Shown here: piece by piece, positions 33,747 to 36,675 of the stretch | Layout: each line of letters starts with the position of its first letter | How positions within the stretch are numbered: the first letter of the stretch is position 1 | From: Psittacicella hinzii | GTDB lineage: Bacteria; Pseudomonadota; Gammaproteobacteria; Enterobacterales; Psittacicellaceae | DNA: 36,675 bases | Direction: 5' to 3' | NCBI RefSeq assembly: GCF_003585935.1 | Contig: NZ_NRJG01000060.1 | Span: 1 to 36,675, forward strand | Program-made: the position numbers and the translations under genes | The notes under the pieces: model-generated | What the model was told of the DNA's origin: nothing | The model's database searches: none | The model's input: only the letters and a program-made list of their open reading frames with translations

Positions 33747-35123
33747 ATGCGTATAGTTATTTTAGGCGCAGGTAAGGTAGGAACTTCGATTATCGATAAC
33801 TTTATCGATGATGAGTGTGATTTAGTAGTGGTTGATACGGATAGTGATCTCTTAGCCGCGATTGCTGCTAAGTATGACTTAGTTACCATTACGGGGCATG
33901 CTACGGATTTAGACACTTTAGATCGTGCCGATCTAAAGTCGGCGGATATTCTAGTTGCGGCTACCCAACACGACGAGATTAACATCCTTGCTTGTAAAAT
34001 TGCTCATGAGATCTACAATGTTGAGTGTAAAATTGCGCGCTTGCGTGACCGTAAGTACCTCAACCATCAAGATCGTCTAATTGGGCAAAACTTATTTCCG
34101 ATTGATTATGTGGTCGAGCCAACTTTAATCGTTGCTAATGCTATTAATAATCTTATTCGTTATCCAGGAGTAGAGTACTTTACTTATTTCTGCGATCAAG
34201 AAGTAGCTGCCTTTGCCTGTCAGGCACAATATGGTGGTTCATTTGTCGGACGCGTGGCAACCCAAGCAGCTGCCGAACTAATTAAACTAAACATTAGTTT
34301 AGTAGGGATTATTCGTAATAGCGTAATTATCTCGATTAATGATTTTACAATCATTAATGCCGGAGATACAATCGTACTTATGGCTGAACCGGATAATGTC
34401 ATGTTAGCTATAGGTTACTTCCAACGAGCCCTAGCTAAACCACGTCGTATTATGTTAGCAGGTGGTTCACGAGTTAATACTTACCTTGCTGGTTTCTTAC
34501 GCTCTAAAGCAAGTGTAAAACTCATCGAACAACAAAGCGATAAAGCTCTAGAACTAGCTAATAATATGGCAAACGTACTCGTAATTGCCGGTGACTGTTC
34601 GGACGAGAATTTACTGTTCGAAGAGAAGATTGATAGTACGGATATTTACGTTGCAGCTACAGGGCAAGATAACCTTAATATTCTAACTGCGGTGCTAGCT
34701 AAACGTATGGGTTGTAAACGTGCCATTGCCGTAATTGGTAAAAGTGTAAACCGTTCATTAATTCACAATGAAGAGATCGATATTATCTATTCCGGACAAA
34801 ACGATCTAGCCACTGAATTACGTGCTCATGGTATGGCGTCAACATTCAAGCGTGTCTACCGTGATCCGAATAATATCTACTCGCTATTCCAATGTAAGCT
34901 TCATGGCTATATAGGTAATAAACCGATTAGTGGTATTGAGTATGGGCAGTTAAAACTGCCACACAATATTCGTTTTGTGGGCTTAATGCGTAAAGGTTTA
35001 TTCCAAGTAGTAACGAGCCATACGCAGTTCTTACCAGATGATAAGGTTTTAGGTATTTCTTATACTCGCGAAGACTTACAAGCCTTTGCTAAACTAATTC
35101 AAAAATCACCAACCCAAATCTAG
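33747..35123 (+). CDS. trkA: TrkA, regulatory subunit of the Trk potassium uptake system
   Basis: TrkA is the cytoplasmic NAD(H)/nucleotide-binding ring that gates the TrkH or TrkG channel. Two RCK modules are visible: the first begins MRIVILGAGKVG with a textbook Rossmann glycine motif (residues 7-12) and an acidic VVVDTDSD strand end; the second begins MLAGGSRVN near 233-241, with the usual weaker glycine motif. The length of 458 aa equals that of E. coli TrkA. No strong ribosome site precedes ATG 33747, but the protein start aligns with the family. Only 11 bp separate it from trkH, so they form an operon. It is probably a resident chromosomal gene beside the mobile region. Confidence 0.96.
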   Translation: MRIVILGAGKVGTSIIDNFIDDECDLVVVDTDSDLLAAIAAKYDLVTITGHATDLDTLDRADLKSADILVAATQHDEINILACKIAHEIYNVECKIARLRDRKYLNHQDRLIGQNLFPIDYVVEPTLIVANAINNLIRYPGVEYFTYFCDQEVAAFACQAQYGGSFVGRVATQAAAELIKLNISLVGIIRNSVIISINDFTIINAGDTIVLMAEPDNVMLAIGYFQRALAKPRRIMLAGGSRVNTYLAGFLRSKASVKLIEQQSDKALELANNMANVLVIAGDCSDENLLFEEKIDSTDIYVAATGQDNLNILTAVLAKRMGCKRAIAVIGKSVNRSLIHNEEIDIIYSGQNDLATELRAHGMASTFKRVYRDPNNIYSLFQCKLHGYIGNKPISGIEYGQLKLPHNIRFVGLMRKGLFQVVTSHTQFLPDDKVLGISYTREDLQAFAKLIQKSPTQI

Positions 35124-35134
35124 GGAAGCTACAG

Positions 35135-36622
35135 ATGTTTAGTTTTAGTTTTAATCTAAAATTTGTCCGCTATGCCCTAGCGAATGTGACCTATGTCATT
35201 AGTTTTCTAATGTTCATTACTTTATTAGTATCGATTTACTTTAAAGACGGTCACAGTTATGTGTATATCCGACAAATCATTATCATGCTGATTGCCAGCT
35301 TTTTATTAAAGTTTGGGCTTAAGCGTGAAGAAGTCATTAAGTTGCGTACTCCGGATCTATTTTTAACCACGAGCTTAATGTGGGTCTATGGGGTATTTAT
35401 ATGTATGTTCCCCTACATCATTATTGCCAACTATGACTTTGCGAATGCGTTTTTTGAGATGTGTTCAGGGTTGACTACTACTGGAGCAAGTATTATTACG
35501 GACTTTAAGTCTTTACCTATTTCCTTGCTCTTTTGGCGACAAATTACGCAATGGTTTGGGGGCATAGGATTCATCGTCGTAGGTGTACTCATTCTACCTA
35601 ACTTAGGTACTGGGGGAATGAAGCTGTTTAAAACTGAATCCTCGGACAGTGAAGAGAAAGCTTTCTCGCACTATCGTGATATGGCGTTTGCCATTGCCGT
35701 GTACTATCTGTTTATTACCTTTAGTTGTGCGTTTAGTTACTGGTTATGCGGCATGGGGAAAATGGATGCCATTATGTATTCATTTACAACCGTATCAACA
35801 GGTGGTTTTGCGCCAACCGATGATTCGTTTGGGGAGTTAGTAACGACCTACTGGCCCGGAGTAGTATTTATGTACCTCTCGGCTCTGCCTTTCCAAGTGT
35901 TTGTCTTAAATTTACGTAACCGTTCTCCATGGCGCATTTTTAAAGATCAGCAGATCCAAGTGTACACGCTGATTCTCATGGTAGTAGCCTTCTTAATTAG
36001 TATTGACCGCTTACTCTACCATACAGGTTCAGAGCTTGGTAGTCAGTACCACTATAGTCTGTTTTACATATACTGGGAATCTTTAGTAAATCTAATTAAC
36101 CTTTCAACTAATACAGGGTTTGGGATTTCGGACTACTCAGCATGGGGTGCGGCATCTATAGGTCTGATGGCAACCATGGCAATGCTGGGTGGATGTTCAG
36201 GTTCAACAGCCGGAGGGTTAAAAATCTTCCGTCTGAACATTATTCAGATGTTTATTCACCAACAAATGAATAAAACCATCCACTCGAATGCAAGTAGCGT
36301 TATTTTCTATAACGGTCAATCGGTAGATAAAGATGACCTGCAAGGGGTATTCTTTTTTATCTGTATCTACTTTATGACTGCAAGTTTTGCGGTATTTATT
36401 CTAAGCTTTACTGGTCTGTCGATCGATCAAAGCCTTTCAAGTGTAGTAACTACGATTTCAAACACCGGAGCACTAGTTGTAGGTGGAGTATCTGATACTA
36501 CCGGTGGTTTTGATGGACAAACTAATCTACAAAAAGTGATTAATGGTTTTGTGATGCTCTTAGGACGTCTAGAATGTACAACCATGTTAGTGTTGTTAAT
36601 GCCTAAGTTCTGGCGTTACTAA
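35135..36622 (+). CDS. trkH: TrkH, potassium channel subunit of the Trk system
   Basis: TrkH is the inner-membrane potassium-conducting subunit. The four pore-loop signatures are visible in order: LTTTGAS (about 112-118), TVSTGGFAPTDDSF (about 217-230), STNTGFGISDYSAW (about 323-336) and ISNTGALVVGG (about 440-450). Hydrophobic membrane segments run throughout. The length of 495 aa is normal for the family. An AGGGA-type ribosome site sits at the end of trkA. The adjacent trkA supplies its regulator. After the stop only 53 bp of window remain, with nothing recognisable. Confidence 0.96.
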   Translation: MFSFSFNLKFVRYALANVTYVISFLMFITLLVSIYFKDGHSYVYIRQIIIMLIASFLLKFGLKREEVIKLRTPDLFLTTSLMWVYGVFICMFPYIIIANYDFANAFFEMCSGLTTTGASIITDFKSLPISLLFWRQITQWFGGIGFIVVGVLILPNLGTGGMKLFKTESSDSEEKAFSHYRDMAFAIAVYYLFITFSCAFSYWLCGMGKMDAIMYSFTTVSTGGFAPTDDSFGELVTTYWPGVVFMYLSALPFQVFVLNLRNRSPWRIFKDQQIQVYTLILMVVAFLISIDRLLYHTGSELGSQYHYSLFYIYWESLVNLINLSTNTGFGISDYSAWGAASIGLMATMAMLGGCSGSTAGGLKIFRLNIIQMFIHQQMNKTIHSNASSVIFYNGQSVDKDDLQGVFFFICIYFMTASFAVFILSFTGLSIDQSLSSVVTTISNTGALVVGGVSDTTGGFDGQTNLQKVINGFVMLLGRLECTTMLVLLMPKFWRY

Positions 36623-36675
36623 AAGTTACAGAAGGAAAGCTTAAAAGCAAAAACCTATATACGTAAAAAACTCTC

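Overview
The window is AT-rich and looks like a gammaproteobacterial chromosome carrying the tail of a conjugation (type IV secretion) region. The best taxonomic anchors are trkA and trkH at the right end: TrkA is 458 aa, the usual enterobacterial length, and TrkH is 495 aa. An AT-rich, host-associated gammaproteobacterium (for example a Pasteurellales relative) fits, but I cannot name the organism. Every gene I accept is on the + strand.

Layout. (1) Positions 1-9753 hold an F-type mating-pair block in F-plasmid order: traN (5' end outside the window), traF, a small membrane protein with a Pro/Met repeat, traH and traG. (2) Positions 9825-23483 hold three unrecognised or barely recognised proteins: a 3222-aa giant with a 13-G tract inside the coding frame, a 405-aa protein that reads like a degenerate TraI_2 (MobH relaxase) domain, and a 767-aa linker-rich protein. 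(3) Positions 23571-29115 hold an 838-aa unknown protein, a TraD coupling ATPase of SXT type, and a 229-aa membrane protein resembling those that follow traD in integrative conjugative elements. (4) Positions 29116-31866 are 2.75 kb without a credible gene. About 1 kb of this is packed with perfect and nested inverted repeats and ends in a strong intrinsic terminator, so I propose a large structured non-coding RNA. (5) Positions 31867-33138 hold an orphan hsdS (type I restriction specificity subunit) in three pieces. The break between its two halves is an (AT)8 repeat whose contraction by one unit would join them. The module is bracketed by perfect 20-bp inverted repeats belonging to a family with four copies in the window. 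(6) Positions 33747-36622 hold the trkA-trkH potassium uptake pair.

How the parts fit. TraN, TraF, TraH and TraG assemble and stabilise the F-type pilus and mating pair. TraD is the inner-membrane ATPase that would pass DNA to the channel. The expected catalytic relaxase is not visible: the only relaxase-like protein lacks the HD residues of the MobH core. No integrase, attachment site or oriT could be identified, so whether the element is complete cannot be judged from this window.

The items most worth following are the structured RNA next to the transfer genes, the two repeat tracts that could switch genes by slippage (G13 in the giant protein, (AT)8 in hsdS), the inverted repeats around hsdS, and the giant protein itself. 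Family assignments come from recognised motifs read by eye; no database search was run.
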